A DNA stretch of 64,000 nt from Paenibacillus pabuli (GTDB lineage: Bacteria; Bacillota; Bacilli; Paenibacillales; Paenibacillaceae). The notes under the pieces are model-generated. The model made no database searches. It had not been told where the DNA came from and was given only the letters and a program-made list of their open reading frames with translations. Location of the stretch: assembly GCF_023101145.1 (NCBI RefSeq), contig NZ_CP073714.1, positions 6,758,001 to 6,822,000 on the forward strand, read 5' to 3'. Shown piece after piece: positions 9,421 to 18,977 of the stretch; the stretch's first letter is position 1; every line of letters starts with the position of its first letter. Made by a program: the position numbers and the translations under genes.

Positions 9421-9436
9421 AATCATAGCGAATTTC

Positions 9437-10315
9437 CTATTTATTCTGTACAATCTGCTCCAAATACTTCAACAAATCCTCCCGCAAATCCGGGCGCTGA
9501 AGGGCATAATGAATCGTGGTTTCAATAAAGCCCAGTTTCTCCCCAACGTCATGACGCAGACCATCAAAGTGATAGGCAAGAATCTGCCGTTGGTCATTCA
9601 GACGGGACAAGGCATCCGTTAGCTGGATTTCTCCACCCACGCCAGCAGACTGCTGACCAAGGATATCGAAGATGTCCGGTGTCAGAATATAACGTCCCAT
9701 AATCGCCAGATTCGAAGGTGATTCTTCCGTCTTCGGTTTCTCGATCAAACGACGGGCGCGGAATACACGATTGTCAGTCGGAGAGAGTAATTCCCCGTCC
9801 ACAATCCCATAACGAGACACTTCGCTCCAATCAACTGGCTGTACGCCTACGATCGGAGATTGCAATTCATCATAGACTTCAATCATTTGCTGAAGACAAG
9901 GATGATTGGACTCCACAATGTCATCTCCCAGCAGGACAGCAAATGGTTCATTTCCGATAAACTTGCGGGCACACCAGATGGCGTGTCCAAGACCTTTTGG
10001 TTCCTTTTGACGGATATAATGGATGTCTGCCATCTCGGAGGGCTTGCGCACTTCATTCAGCAGATCCCACTTCTGTTTACCAGCCAGGTTCTGCTCCAGC
10101 TCGAATGAGTAGTCAAAATGATCTTCAATGGCCCGTTTACCTTTACCTGTTACGATAATGATATCCTCAATACCTGAAGCTACAGCTTCTTCAATAATGT
10201 ACTGAATCGTCGGCTTATCAACGATGGGCAGCATCTCCTTGGGCATCGCCTTCGTGGCAGGCAGAAACCGGGTACCGAGCCCGGCTGCCGGAATAATTGC
10301 TTTGCGAATATGCAC
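9437..10315 (-). CDS. galU: UTP--glucose-1-phosphate uridylyltransferase
   Basis: Makes UDP-glucose from UTP and glucose-1-phosphate for cell-wall polymers and glycolipids. It has 292 residues. The nucleotidyl-transfer motif is AAGLGTRFLPATKAMPKEML (residues 10-29), followed by VDKPTIQYI and later GLGHAIWCA and LLGDDI. These features and the length fit GalU rather than the thymidylyltransferase RfbA. AAGGGGCGG lies 11 nt before the ATG. It is 73 bp downstream of the SNF2 gene with no clear terminator between, so read-through is possible. Confidence 0.93.
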   Translation of the reverse strand: MHIRKAIIPAAGLGTRFLPATKAMPKEMLPIVDKPTIQYIIEEAVASGIEDIIIVTGKGKRAIEDHFDYSFELEQNLAGKQKWDLLNEVRKPSEMADIHYIRQKEPKGLGHAIWCARKFIGNEPFAVLLGDDIVESNHPCLQQMIEVYDELQSPIVGVQPVDWSEVSRYGIVDGELLSPTDNRVFRARRLIEKPKTEESPSNLAIMGRYILTPDIFDILGQQSAGVGGEIQLTDALSRLNDQRQILAYHFDGLRHDVGEKLGFIETTIHYALQRPDLREDLLKYLEQIVQNK

Positions 10316-10388
10316 GCTAAATCCGCCCCTTCTGGTGGAGAAATAATTATATATGAAATGAATCGAATACTAATTTGGCTAGACTTCA

Positions 10389-13300
10389 TTATACCATCAA
10401 CAGTTCCCGAATATCCTGCTCGGATAAGGTAGTCGATCCTCGATCTCCGGGTTCAATGACTTCGGCAATCAGATCTTTTTTGCGCTGCTGCAGCTCCAGA
10501 ATCTTCTCTTCAATCGTACCTTCCGTAACGAGACGGATAACCTGTACGACTTGTTTCTGCCCCATACGATGGGCACGTCCGATGGCCTGTTCTTCTACGG
10601 CGGGATTCCACCACAAATCATATAAAATTACGGTGTCGGCCCCCGTTAAATTCAATCCGGTACCGCCAGCTTTCAAGGAGATCAGGAACAGTTCAGCTTC
10701 ACCTTCGTTGAATCTGCGGCACATGTCTACCCGACTCGGGGCAGGTGTCTGACCATCCAGGTAGAACAGATCTCTCCCCTGGGCAGCAAGCGTCTGTCGA
10801 ATCAGATTCAGCATGCTTGCGAACTGGGAGAAGATGAGAATCCGCTTGCCAGCAGCCAGACAATCCTGGACCGTCTCCAGCAGTTGTTCCATTTTCCCGG
10901 AATCCCCTTGATACCCCTCCACAAAGAGAGCCGGATGACAGCACAACTGGCGCAGGCGTGTAATACCGGCAAGTATTTTGATCCGGTTCTTCTGAAAACC
11001 GTTCTCTTCCATATCCTTAGATGTCTCATCCTGAAGCTGGGACAGATAGGCGGCATACAGTTTCTTCTGTTCGTCCTTCAGTTCGGAGCGCTGTACGGTT
11101 TCAATACGATCCGGCAGTTCCTCCAGCACGTCTTTCTTCAGACGGCGGAGAATAAACGGACGGACCATTCGCGCGATCCGCTCAGGGGGCAGGTCCCGGA
11201 ATCTGCGATAACTTGGAAACAAGCCCGGGAAAACCGCTTCAAAGATCGACCACAGCTCATCCAGTGAGTTCTCCACAGGTGTTCCTGTAAGAGCAAAGCG
11301 ACGTGGTGCCTGGATCTGTTTAACCGCCTGTGCCGTCTGCGAAGATGAGTTCTTAATCGCTTGGGCTTCATCCAAAATAAGCGTATGAAATGTTCTTCCG
11401 AGATATGTGTCCAGATCACGCCGCAATAGCGGGTAGGAAGTTACAATAACATCTGCGTCATCCATGCCTGAGAGCATACTTGCACGTTCGTCTTTCTGCC
11501 CCGCTGCAATCAATACTCGCAAATGCGGTGCAAAACGGGCAAATTCATTCGCCCAGTTGTACGTTAATGAAGCTGGTGCAACGACGAGTACTGGAGGATG
11601 AGCAGGTTGTTGGTGCAACAATCCGGCCTGTACTTCATCTGGGATGTTACTCTCAAAAATTTCCTCATCGACAGTGTGACTAGCATCACCTGGATTGCTA
11701 ATGTGCTCTTTCGGCTTTTCTTTCAGTTCTGCCGCGATATAGGCGATACTTTGCAGCGTTTTTCCAAGTCCCATATCATCTGCCAGAATGCCGCCAAATC
11801 GGTAAAATGCGAGTGTACGCAGCCACTGGTACCCACTGGCCTGATAATCACGCAGCACAGGAGCAAGTGCATCCGGCAAGGCAAAATCCATCCGCTCGGG
11901 GTCACGAAGATCATCCAGGAAACGTTTCAGAGAACCTCCCCACTTCACATGTCCAGAAACCTCGTCCCGACCTGGAAGCTGCAGCGCTCGGACTGCCGGC
12001 AGCCGAATATGGCTGTCCTTGATATCGCCCGACGCAAGTCCAAGCGAATCCGCCATGTGTGCGAAGCTGTCGGCTCCTTCATTTTCGAGAGAAACAAATA
12101 CACCGCTGCGCAAGCGAAAATACGGTTTCTTTTCCACAATGCTGCGCATAATTTCCTGAAGCTCCAGCTCATCTACACCTTCCATCTCGAAAGAGATCTC
12201 CAGCCAGTCCAAGCCTTTGCCCAGATCTGCCCTAACTTTCGGCGGTGTCGGATAGGATTGTACCATGGCCTTCACCGCATTCGGGATATAGATATCTACC
12301 TTCTTCTCAAGCTCCGGCAGTAAATGATACATCACATCATAGATAGCATCTTCACGTTCACTCGCCCACACGCTGCCTTCCCGTTCCAGGAAAGAGTGAT
12401 CCAGCCGGTCAATTAGGTTCCTCTCCGCATGGCGGTCACGTACCAAAATTACCTTTTTCTCTTCCTCATCGATCAAATATTCGGCCAACGGATTAATCAC
12501 CATTACACCATAATCAAACTCCAGACGCGCAGTAATTCGTTCCCGGTAGAAATCAATATATAACTTTGGCGCAAGCTCCGGCTCTGCAATTCGTTCTCTC
12601 ACCTGGGAGTCGATGGACAGATGTCCAAGTGTACGCAGTTCCGGCACGACATGCTGCACGAATTCATCCACCTGCTGAGTAGAAATATCGATACTTTCCT
12701 TGATCCCGTAAGAAGTGAGCGCTCTGCTCAAATCCTCCAGACTTCGCATCTGCATCGGCTCCAACATATGCAACTGCCCTTCCACCACGGCAGCATCATA
12801 GGCTGGAAGAAGGATCAACTCACGCAATCCGGAAATCTCAAGCTGATATCCTTCATTAGTCCCCTGCGCAATACGGTAAAATAAAGGCAATGCCCCCTCA
12901 CCCAAAGTGAGCGGTCCATTTGCTAACCCAGTTCCCTCCATCCGGCTATCTGCCTGAAGCAGCAAATCCAGCAGAGGCTTCCATACTAAAGGAGCAATCA
13001 GTATATCTCTTCCGTCTGAAGCTCCCAAATAACCGGAGATAGATTCGCGGTATGCTTCCTCACTCTGCCTCATCCGAATAAGCATAGTCAGGATCGCCTG
13101 ATCCTGGGGACTAAAATAATGCATTGATGGATCGTAGAAAAACAACTTGGTAAACGACATCGGTTCACCCGTCTCAATGCAGTTCAGGAATTGCTTCACT
13201 TTCTGAACGACATACAGGCGTTTATTCCCTACTTTCAGTTCAAGCGCGAGTTTGGCTCCGCCTTTGTGAACCTGCACAAGCTTGCATATATATTGAAGCT

Positions 13301-14009
13301 GCAGCTCTTCCCTTAATGGGGAGCGAGTTACAGGCGCAGGGTATTTACGATCATTTGCATGTAAGGGGCTGCGATCTTTGGCAAACATGGAAAGAATCTG
13401 ATCCGCTGTGCGGTACGAAGGCTTATCTGCTGATCTTCCCCATCCAGGAGCTGAGCTTGGTCGACCAGCTTGAGCGAAATGTACAGACGGACGATCCCTA
13501 TCCGAGTCGTCATTAAGCTTGGAATCGGAAGGCTTAGGTTCCGTTGCAAAATCGTGAGCAGATGAAGTTGAATGAGAAGCCCCATTCATTACTGAGTCGG
13601 TATTTAAAATGGAATTGGGGCGCTCCCATTCATGCTCCTCTACCAGTGTTCCTATTCTGGAACTGGAGCCACGATCAGGTTTGGACACCCGCTTCGACGA
13701 TGTTTGAGATCCCGTGTCACGCTGTTCTCCCCATTCATGGATTGCCAGCAAAACGGCCGCCACATGTTTGCAATAGTCATAATATCTTCCATCGCCCGGA
13801 CAACTGCATCCGGCAACAACCTCACCAGCATCATCCAGGTCAACCGTTACTTTGTATCGTTCTGTACCTCGAACCACAGCTTCGTAATGACGTTCATCCT
13901 GACTGGCGACCAGATTGGTCACCCTGCCGGATTGGTTATATGCTTCTCCCCGTTTGAATGCCGTGACCCCGCACAGCAATTTGATATCCATCATCGTGAA
14001 TGGCGCCAC
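10389..14009 (-). CDS. SWIM zinc-finger SNF2-family helicase/ATPase
   Basis: A 1206-residue protein. The N-terminus has a SWIM zinc finger, Cys68-x-Cys70, Cys80-x-His82. A Ser-rich, low-complexity linker follows (about 95-220), then a long bacterial SNF2 N-terminal region, and finally the SNF2 ATPase core. Core motifs are DDMGLGKT near residue 746, DEAQ near 881, LTGTPVEN, and GRAHRMGQ near 1148. The family moves along or remodels nucleic acid-protein complexes; in bacteria it is related to RapA/HepA, but the exact role is not known. The start is GTG (14009) with GGAGG 9 nt upstream. Lies between a U32 gene and galU, with no obvious functional partner. Confidence 0.92.
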   Translation of the reverse strand: MAPFTMMDIKLLCGVTAFKRGEAYNQSGRVTNLVASQDERHYEAVVRGTERYKVTVDLDDAGEVVAGCSCPGDGRYYDYCKHVAAVLLAIHEWGEQRDTGSQTSSKRVSKPDRGSSSRIGTLVEEHEWERPNSILNTDSVMNGASHSTSSAHDFATEPKPSDSKLNDDSDRDRPSVHFAQAGRPSSAPGWGRSADKPSYRTADQILSMFAKDRSPLHANDRKYPAPVTRSPLREELQLQYICKLVQVHKGGAKLALELKVGNKRLYVVQKVKQFLNCIETGEPMSFTKLFFYDPSMHYFSPQDQAILTMLIRMRQSEEAYRESISGYLGASDGRDILIAPLVWKPLLDLLLQADSRMEGTGLANGPLTLGEGALPLFYRIAQGTNEGYQLEISGLRELILLPAYDAAVVEGQLHMLEPMQMRSLEDLSRALTSYGIKESIDISTQQVDEFVQHVVPELRTLGHLSIDSQVRERIAEPELAPKLYIDFYRERITARLEFDYGVMVINPLAEYLIDEEEKKVILVRDRHAERNLIDRLDHSFLEREGSVWASEREDAIYDVMYHLLPELEKKVDIYIPNAVKAMVQSYPTPPKVRADLGKGLDWLEISFEMEGVDELELQEIMRSIVEKKPYFRLRSGVFVSLENEGADSFAHMADSLGLASGDIKDSHIRLPAVRALQLPGRDEVSGHVKWGGSLKRFLDDLRDPERMDFALPDALAPVLRDYQASGYQWLRTLAFYRFGGILADDMGLGKTLQSIAYIAAELKEKPKEHISNPGDASHTVDEEIFESNIPDEVQAGLLHQQPAHPPVLVVAPASLTYNWANEFARFAPHLRVLIAAGQKDERASMLSGMDDADVIVTSYPLLRRDLDTYLGRTFHTLILDEAQAIKNSSSQTAQAVKQIQAPRRFALTGTPVENSLDELWSIFEAVFPGLFPSYRRFRDLPPERIARMVRPFILRRLKKDVLEELPDRIETVQRSELKDEQKKLYAAYLSQLQDETSKDMEENGFQKNRIKILAGITRLRQLCCHPALFVEGYQGDSGKMEQLLETVQDCLAAGKRILIFSQFASMLNLIRQTLAAQGRDLFYLDGQTPAPSRVDMCRRFNEGEAELFLISLKAGGTGLNLTGADTVILYDLWWNPAVEEQAIGRAHRMGQKQVVQVIRLVTEGTIEEKILELQQRKKDLIAEVIEPGDRGSTTLSEQDIRELLMV

Positions 14010-14092
14010 GGTTCTTCGCCTCCTCTATTTCTCTGACAACCAAGATACTCCATACGAATCTGATATCGGCGTAGTTCTAGTCTCTTTTATAG

Positions 14093-14131
14093 AAAAAACC
14101 CCAAGAGCTCCGTAAAGCAGAGATTGGGGTT
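14093..14131 (-). terminator. intrinsic terminator after the U32 peptidase gene
   Basis: Minus strand stem AACCCCAA/TTGGGGTT with an inner GAGCTC-type extension, then TTTTTTCT. It lies 60 bp after the stop at 14192. Confidence 0.85.
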
Positions 14132-14191
14132 GCAGTATAGTTCATCGTTCATACTTGTTGCTGGTTACACGTTTATTTCTGTATCGCTCTA

Positions 14192-16705
14192 TTATTTTAC
14201 CAGTTGACCACGCGTTACGCCAAGCTGGTTGGTTGCTTTCAGTGTTTTCCAAACTTGTGTACCACTGATCTCGCCACGCAGCGCACGGTTATACAGATCA
14301 ATAACCTCGCGCACCTGCTCTGGAGTTTCCTCCAGGAATTCCACACGGTAGCGGGATACACCCAGATCTATAAAGTTGGTCAGATATTCTGCACCGGATT
14401 GTTCCACCGCATTATACACGGTATTACGGCAGCCTTCGTCCACACGTACCGGGTGGGACATGCCGATCCGGTCTTGCAAGGAAGCCCGGTGATCTTCACA
14501 AGGGCGCCCACAGTTCGTATAGTCCGTTCCTTCACTCATAAACGTACAGTACACACAGTGCTCCGTGTGGAACATCGGCAGATGCTGATGAATAACGACT
14601 TCCGTCTGACTTGTACGGGAGTGTCCCAGCAGATCAACCATTTGCTGAATGTTCAGGTCATAAGAAGGTGTAATCCAGTCACAACCCGCTTCCAGGAACA
14701 GTTCCACTGCTTTGTGATTGGCAATGTTGAGCGAGAAGTCACCGATCAATTCCGGGTGCTTCGCATCTGGGTTCTCCATCCGGTGGCGCAGGTAGAAGTA
14801 CAGCGCACCTGTATTACGTACCAGCACAGCGTCCGGCTTCAGACGCAGGATGTTGTTGTGGTAGCCGTTCTCGCCAGGCATGTGAATACGCGGCGTTGCC
14901 AGGGCAATCTTGCGGCCTGCGGCACGAACAGCTTCCACTGCTGCCGGGAACTGCTTGATAAACTCGAAGTCGGCGTAGATCATGCCGACACCAGCTTCCA
15001 GCGCTGCCTCCACTTGTGGCAGGCTGCGGCAGAGCGCGGTCAGCTCTGCATGACCGCGAGCCACTGGCGCTGCCGGTTTAACCGCATCGCCGTAGACTTC
15101 CACCGCCCGTTTCACGTAGACGGGCGGTTTAGGACGCTCGCCCGCGAGTTGTTCCACCGCCTGACGGCGAATGTTATTCAACTCGCGCATCGGGATGATG
15201 ACGTCACCGTGCAGGTTGACGTCCAATTCTTCCAGCTGGAACACGGTGCCGCCCAGACGTCCGAATTGCTCTTCGAGCAGTTCGTGCGTCATTGGACGCT
15301 TCTGGGCAATATCCAGTTCCATCTCAGAATTCACACGGACGGTCGTGCCCTTCTGCACGTCCGTCCACCATGTGCTAAGCGGCTGCCCTGGGCTGCCGAT
15401 CACTTTTACGTTTACCGGGAAGATGCGATAAGGCTTCTCGGTTTCAAAGCTCTGACGCAGACGTTTGTCCAGCGCCGGATCATTCGTTTTCCATACTTTG
15501 TCGCCAACTTTCACGTGGCGCAGGTCCACGTCACTACGGCCTGGTACAACGTCCACGATCCAGCCTTCCTCGGCTTCGCCTTCAAGCTTCACACCTTTGC
15601 GACGTACATCGTAGACACGTCCGCCCTCTTCCTTCTTCGTCGGATCTCCGGCATCAAATACGATGCCGTCTCCACGTTTCACTGGCGCATCCAGCTTCAG
15701 GACGACACCATCACGCAATACTTGGTCTACACGACCCAGGTAGACGCCACGGCTTTTCGGGAACGTGCCGTCAACCAGCTGTTTATTGTTCGTTCCGTCC
15801 AGGAAACCGTGCGTGAATCCACGAGAGAAGCTTTGCTGCAATTCACGAACTTCTTCCTTACTTGGAGGCGTATTATCTCCATCAAAGTAACGATCAATCG
15901 CTTTGCGGTATTTACTAACCACGTTGGCTACGTATTCCGGCGTTTTGAGACGTCCTTCGATTTTGAAGGAAGTTACGCCTGCTTCGATCAGTTCCGGCAT
16001 CAAGTCAATCGCAGCCAGATCCTTCGGAGACAGCAGATACGCCACATCGCCCATCGGTTTATGCTCGCCATCCACCATCAGGTCGTACGGCAGACGACAA
16101 GCCTGTGCACATTCCCCACGATTGGCGGAGCGTCCACCCCACATTTCAGAAGTCAGACATTGCCCGGAATAAGACACACATAGTGCACCGTGAACAAATA
16201 CTTCCATCGGCAGCTTCGCCTGTTCTCCGATCTTCTGAATCTGCTTCAGGTTGTTCTCCCGTCCAAGAACGACACGTTCCATATCAAATGGCTTCGTAAA
16301 CTCCACTGCTTCCGGTGACGTAATCGTCATTTGGGTGGAACCGTGGATCGGGAAATCCGGCGAGATCTCGCGAATCATTTTGACCAGACCCAAATCCTGT
16401 ACAATCACGGCGTCCACACCTGCATCGACACAAGCATCAATCAGTTCTTTGGCATCCGTCAATTCATTTTCAAAAATCAATATATTAAAGGTCAAAAAAC
16501 CTTTTACGCCATAACTGTGCAAAAACGCCATAATCTCCGGCAGCTCGTCCATACGGAAATTGTTCGCCCGTGCCCGTGCATTAAATTTTTCGACTCCGAA
16601 GAAAATCGCATCCGCACCGTTGGCTACCGCCGAACGCATACAGTCCCAGTCACCTGCAGGTGCCAGAAGCTCAACGTCTTCTCTTCGTATTGTTGCTGTT
16701 TTCAT
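14192..16705 (-). CDS. U32 peptidase-family protein with DUF3656, RlhA-like
   Basis: An 837-residue protein. The U32 signature is clear near residues 167-182 (EVFVHGALCVSYSGQC), with further Cys residues in NRGECAQACR and a C-terminal Cys cluster (HCVYCTF...NCGRPCEDH) that may hold an Fe-S cluster. Family members once called collagenase-like peptidases act in tRNA or 23S rRNA hydroxylation (TrhP, RlhA); the length and the DUF3656-type middle region fit RlhA best. Actual activity here is inference. The start ATG at 16705 has GGGGAGG 6 nt upstream; the frame stays open for 38 codons further upstream, but with no RBS. Monocistronic, with its own terminator. Confidence 0.85.
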   Translation of the reverse strand: MKTATIRREDVELLAPAGDWDCMRSAVANGADAIFFGVEKFNARARANNFRMDELPEIMAFLHSYGVKGFLTFNILIFENELTDAKELIDACVDAGVDAVIVQDLGLVKMIREISPDFPIHGSTQMTITSPEAVEFTKPFDMERVVLGRENNLKQIQKIGEQAKLPMEVFVHGALCVSYSGQCLTSEMWGGRSANRGECAQACRLPYDLMVDGEHKPMGDVAYLLSPKDLAAIDLMPELIEAGVTSFKIEGRLKTPEYVANVVSKYRKAIDRYFDGDNTPPSKEEVRELQQSFSRGFTHGFLDGTNNKQLVDGTFPKSRGVYLGRVDQVLRDGVVLKLDAPVKRGDGIVFDAGDPTKKEEGGRVYDVRRKGVKLEGEAEEGWIVDVVPGRSDVDLRHVKVGDKVWKTNDPALDKRLRQSFETEKPYRIFPVNVKVIGSPGQPLSTWWTDVQKGTTVRVNSEMELDIAQKRPMTHELLEEQFGRLGGTVFQLEELDVNLHGDVIIPMRELNNIRRQAVEQLAGERPKPPVYVKRAVEVYGDAVKPAAPVARGHAELTALCRSLPQVEAALEAGVGMIYADFEFIKQFPAAVEAVRAAGRKIALATPRIHMPGENGYHNNILRLKPDAVLVRNTGALYFYLRHRMENPDAKHPELIGDFSLNIANHKAVELFLEAGCDWITPSYDLNIQQMVDLLGHSRTSQTEVVIHQHLPMFHTEHCVYCTFMSEGTDYTNCGRPCEDHRASLQDRIGMSHPVRVDEGCRNTVYNAVEQSGAEYLTNFIDLGVSRYRVEFLEETPEQVREVIDLYNRALRGEISGTQVWKTLKATNQLGVTRGQLVK

Positions 16706-17035
16706 GTGTATCCTCCCCATAACCGGCATAGCCGGATTTGATCCGTAAATCCTGTACGCTAAATTCTGTACTTTAATACCATACGTCTGCATTGTCACTG
16801 TATCGCTATATCTATACATTATGTCTGTATTGCCTGATTCCCAAGCCTACAGTCATCATTATTTATCAGATCAGCAGTCATAACTCCTGAACTAATATAT
16901 TGTACCACTTCTGCACTGACTCTTCTACGCTTTCCTGAAAAAACCGTTTATCATTTTCATTTCCATCTCAACATGAAAAACCGGAAGGTCTATTGACCCT
17001 CCAGCGACATGAATCTATTTATTTCAGCACTTGCA
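16706..17035. other. 330-bp intergenic region before the U32 gene
   Basis: Holds the terminator of the upstream gene (16976-17004) and presumably the U32 promoter. I see no gene and no riboswitch. Confidence 0.6.
16976..17004 (-). terminator. intrinsic terminator after the stalk-domain protein gene
   Basis: Minus strand 10-bp stem CTGGAGGGTC/GACCTTCCGG (wobble pairs) with a short loop and a TTTTT tail. It lies 32 bp past the stop at 17036. Confidence 0.8.
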
Positions 17036-18943
17036 TTATTTGATAAAAGTAAATGAGTTCACGGCTTTTTCCAGCGCTGCTGCCTGAACTTCCGTCTTGT
17101 TGGCGTCATTCAGCCCGCTTGTAATCGTATACGTCGTTCCGTTCTGTTCAAACACAATCTGACGTCCGGTATACGGCACACCATTATCCACTTCATGATA
17201 GTTGAAGGAAAACGCAGGCACACCCGCAAACGTCAGCTCCTCACTGCTAAGCAATTTGAAGTTTTTACGCGTTTTGGTTGCTTCCGCATAAGCCTCTCGA
17301 AGTTGACTGACGGTCATTTCAATGGATTTGTCCTCACTCGCAGCAATGGAGAACTGACCACCTGTGAAGGTATACACGACGGGAGAATACTCAAATCGAT
17401 CATTGTACGGCGTCCAGTAACGCGGAATATCCACACTGTAATGATAACGTTTGGACGTTCGTGTCACAGCCTTTGTTTTATCCGTCAAATACGGGTCTTC
17501 ATCCAGCTGTCCGAAATTATCAGATACGGTATCAAAATCAATCTCGACACTCTTCATGATACTCTTAAACCATTCACGGTCCTTCGTCTGCTCCTCAGGG
17601 AACGTATACTCTGCATAATAGCGGTAGCCGTTTTTTTGCAAAAGAACATCAAACTCCGTCTGCCATCCATCGCCAAAGTTATAACGGAACTCATTCACCT
17701 CAGCAGTCTCGCCTGATACATCCATCGTATACGAACCGATCGGCTCATAACTTTCTGGTGTGAACGTTTCACGCATCCATTTGTCCAGTTGACCGCTCCA
17801 CTCTTTGACCGTCGCACCTTTCGGTGCAGATGTAACACGCAGTTGCAGATATGCACCATCCTTGGCTTCGTATATCATCTGAGTGTTGTCCATGGACCAG
17901 CCTGCTGGAATCTTCAGTTCAATGCCATAATCGTCATTCCAGGTCGAGCGCATGCCCTCTTCCACAGTCGAAAGATCCTTAATTGTACGATCCGACTGAA
18001 CATAAGTAGGCTGGAATGAATTGAGCAGCGCTGCACGTTTGTCCAGATCCTTGTAATTCAGAGCTCCATAATCCGCAAGATATACATCATATTGACGACC
18101 ATCATGGATATATTGGCGCATTTCCCATAACACCCCGTCCGCATCTTTAACCACAATCCGGGCATAAGGGGTTTTCCCTTTGGTAATCGATTCCCGATCG
18201 AGCACTGTATCTCCGCTCTCTTTTGCTTCCTGAACCAGTTGTTGCAACAAATCATCCGAATCCAGGTTCACTTCCTGGTCGCTCACATACACTTCAAGAT
18301 AATAACTGCTGTCCTCCGCGCCAAATGTCATCATGCGCTCCTGGTCACCCGCTTGCAGAATCATGAGGTCTGATGGGTAATTAATAGACCAGCCGTAATA
18401 ACTGTTACCAATTCTCGTTTTGCCTTCGTCCAGATTAATGCCGCCCTCGTCGTCATCTGCCGATTCATCCGTTTGCAATAAACGAATGACCATTTCTCCT
18501 GAGCTGCTTGGGGCAAGTGTAGCGCCAATCCCCGCAGCTACCGGGCGGAGTGGCACCATGAGCACCCCATTCACCATTTTTGGGGCTGCACCCATCTCTT
18601 TTTTGACTCCATCCACCCAGGCAATGGAACTACCAATCGTTAGAGTGACCGTATGCGGACCTTCCTTAACTTTGACAACATCATTCTTTTCCAGTCGAAT
18701 TTCACTGCCAAACGCCTTCTTGAATACACCGACAGGAACCATCGTAACCCCTTTGAACTTATATGGTTTCGCGATTGTCTGTTTGCTACCGTTGATGTAG
18801 GCGCTCGTGCTTCCTGCTGTGATCCGCAGCTCACTCGTCGTAAGATCGGATGCCCACGCAGGCAATGCCGTTCCAATGCTCAGCATCCCGGCTAACACAC
18901 CTGTGCTCAGCACACGTAAAAAAGTTTTTTTCATTCCGTTCAT
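17036..18943 (-). CDS. exported protein with copper amine oxidase N-terminal-like (stalk) domains
   Basis: About 635 residues. The N-terminus is a signal peptide (KK, hydrophobic core, ALPAWA cleavage). The next roughly 110 residues are copper amine oxidase N-terminal-like repeats (YKFKGVTMVPVGVFKKAFG; VNGVLMVPLRPVAAGIGATL), widely used by Paenibacillus as surface stalk modules. The remaining about 480 residues contain three related alpha/beta segments, each starting like YSVDIPRYW or IELKIPAGW; they may be PsbP/lipoprotein-type domains, and no catalytic motif is seen. The frame is open up to 18991, but AGAGGA sits just before ATG 18943, which I prefer. It follows htrA closely (stop 18978) and is probably in one operon with it. 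Confidence 0.75.
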   Translation of the reverse strand: MNGMKKTFLRVLSTGVLAGMLSIGTALPAWASDLTTSELRITAGSTSAYINGSKQTIAKPYKFKGVTMVPVGVFKKAFGSEIRLEKNDVVKVKEGPHTVTLTIGSSIAWVDGVKKEMGAAPKMVNGVLMVPLRPVAAGIGATLAPSSSGEMVIRLLQTDESADDDEGGINLDEGKTRIGNSYYGWSINYPSDLMILQAGDQERMMTFGAEDSSYYLEVYVSDQEVNLDSDDLLQQLVQEAKESGDTVLDRESITKGKTPYARIVVKDADGVLWEMRQYIHDGRQYDVYLADYGALNYKDLDKRAALLNSFQPTYVQSDRTIKDLSTVEEGMRSTWNDDYGIELKIPAGWSMDNTQMIYEAKDGAYLQLRVTSAPKGATVKEWSGQLDKWMRETFTPESYEPIGSYTMDVSGETAEVNEFRYNFGDGWQTEFDVLLQKNGYRYYAEYTFPEEQTKDREWFKSIMKSVEIDFDTVSDNFGQLDEDPYLTDKTKAVTRTSKRYHYSVDIPRYWTPYNDRFEYSPVVYTFTGGQFSIAASEDKSIEMTVSQLREAYAEATKTRKNFKLLSSEELTFAGVPAFSFNYHEVDNGVPYTGRQIVFEQNGTTYTITSGLNDANKTEVQAAALEKAVNSFTFIK

Positions 18944-18977
18944 TCGTCCTCTCTGGATCCGGATGGCTCGCCGGGCT

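Noticed and set aside
14204..16183. A 659-codon open frame on the + strand
   Set aside because: It lies fully antisense to the U32 gene, whose frame has clear family motifs. The antisense product has no domains, is rich in His/Arg/Gln as expected from reversed codons, and lacks an RBS.
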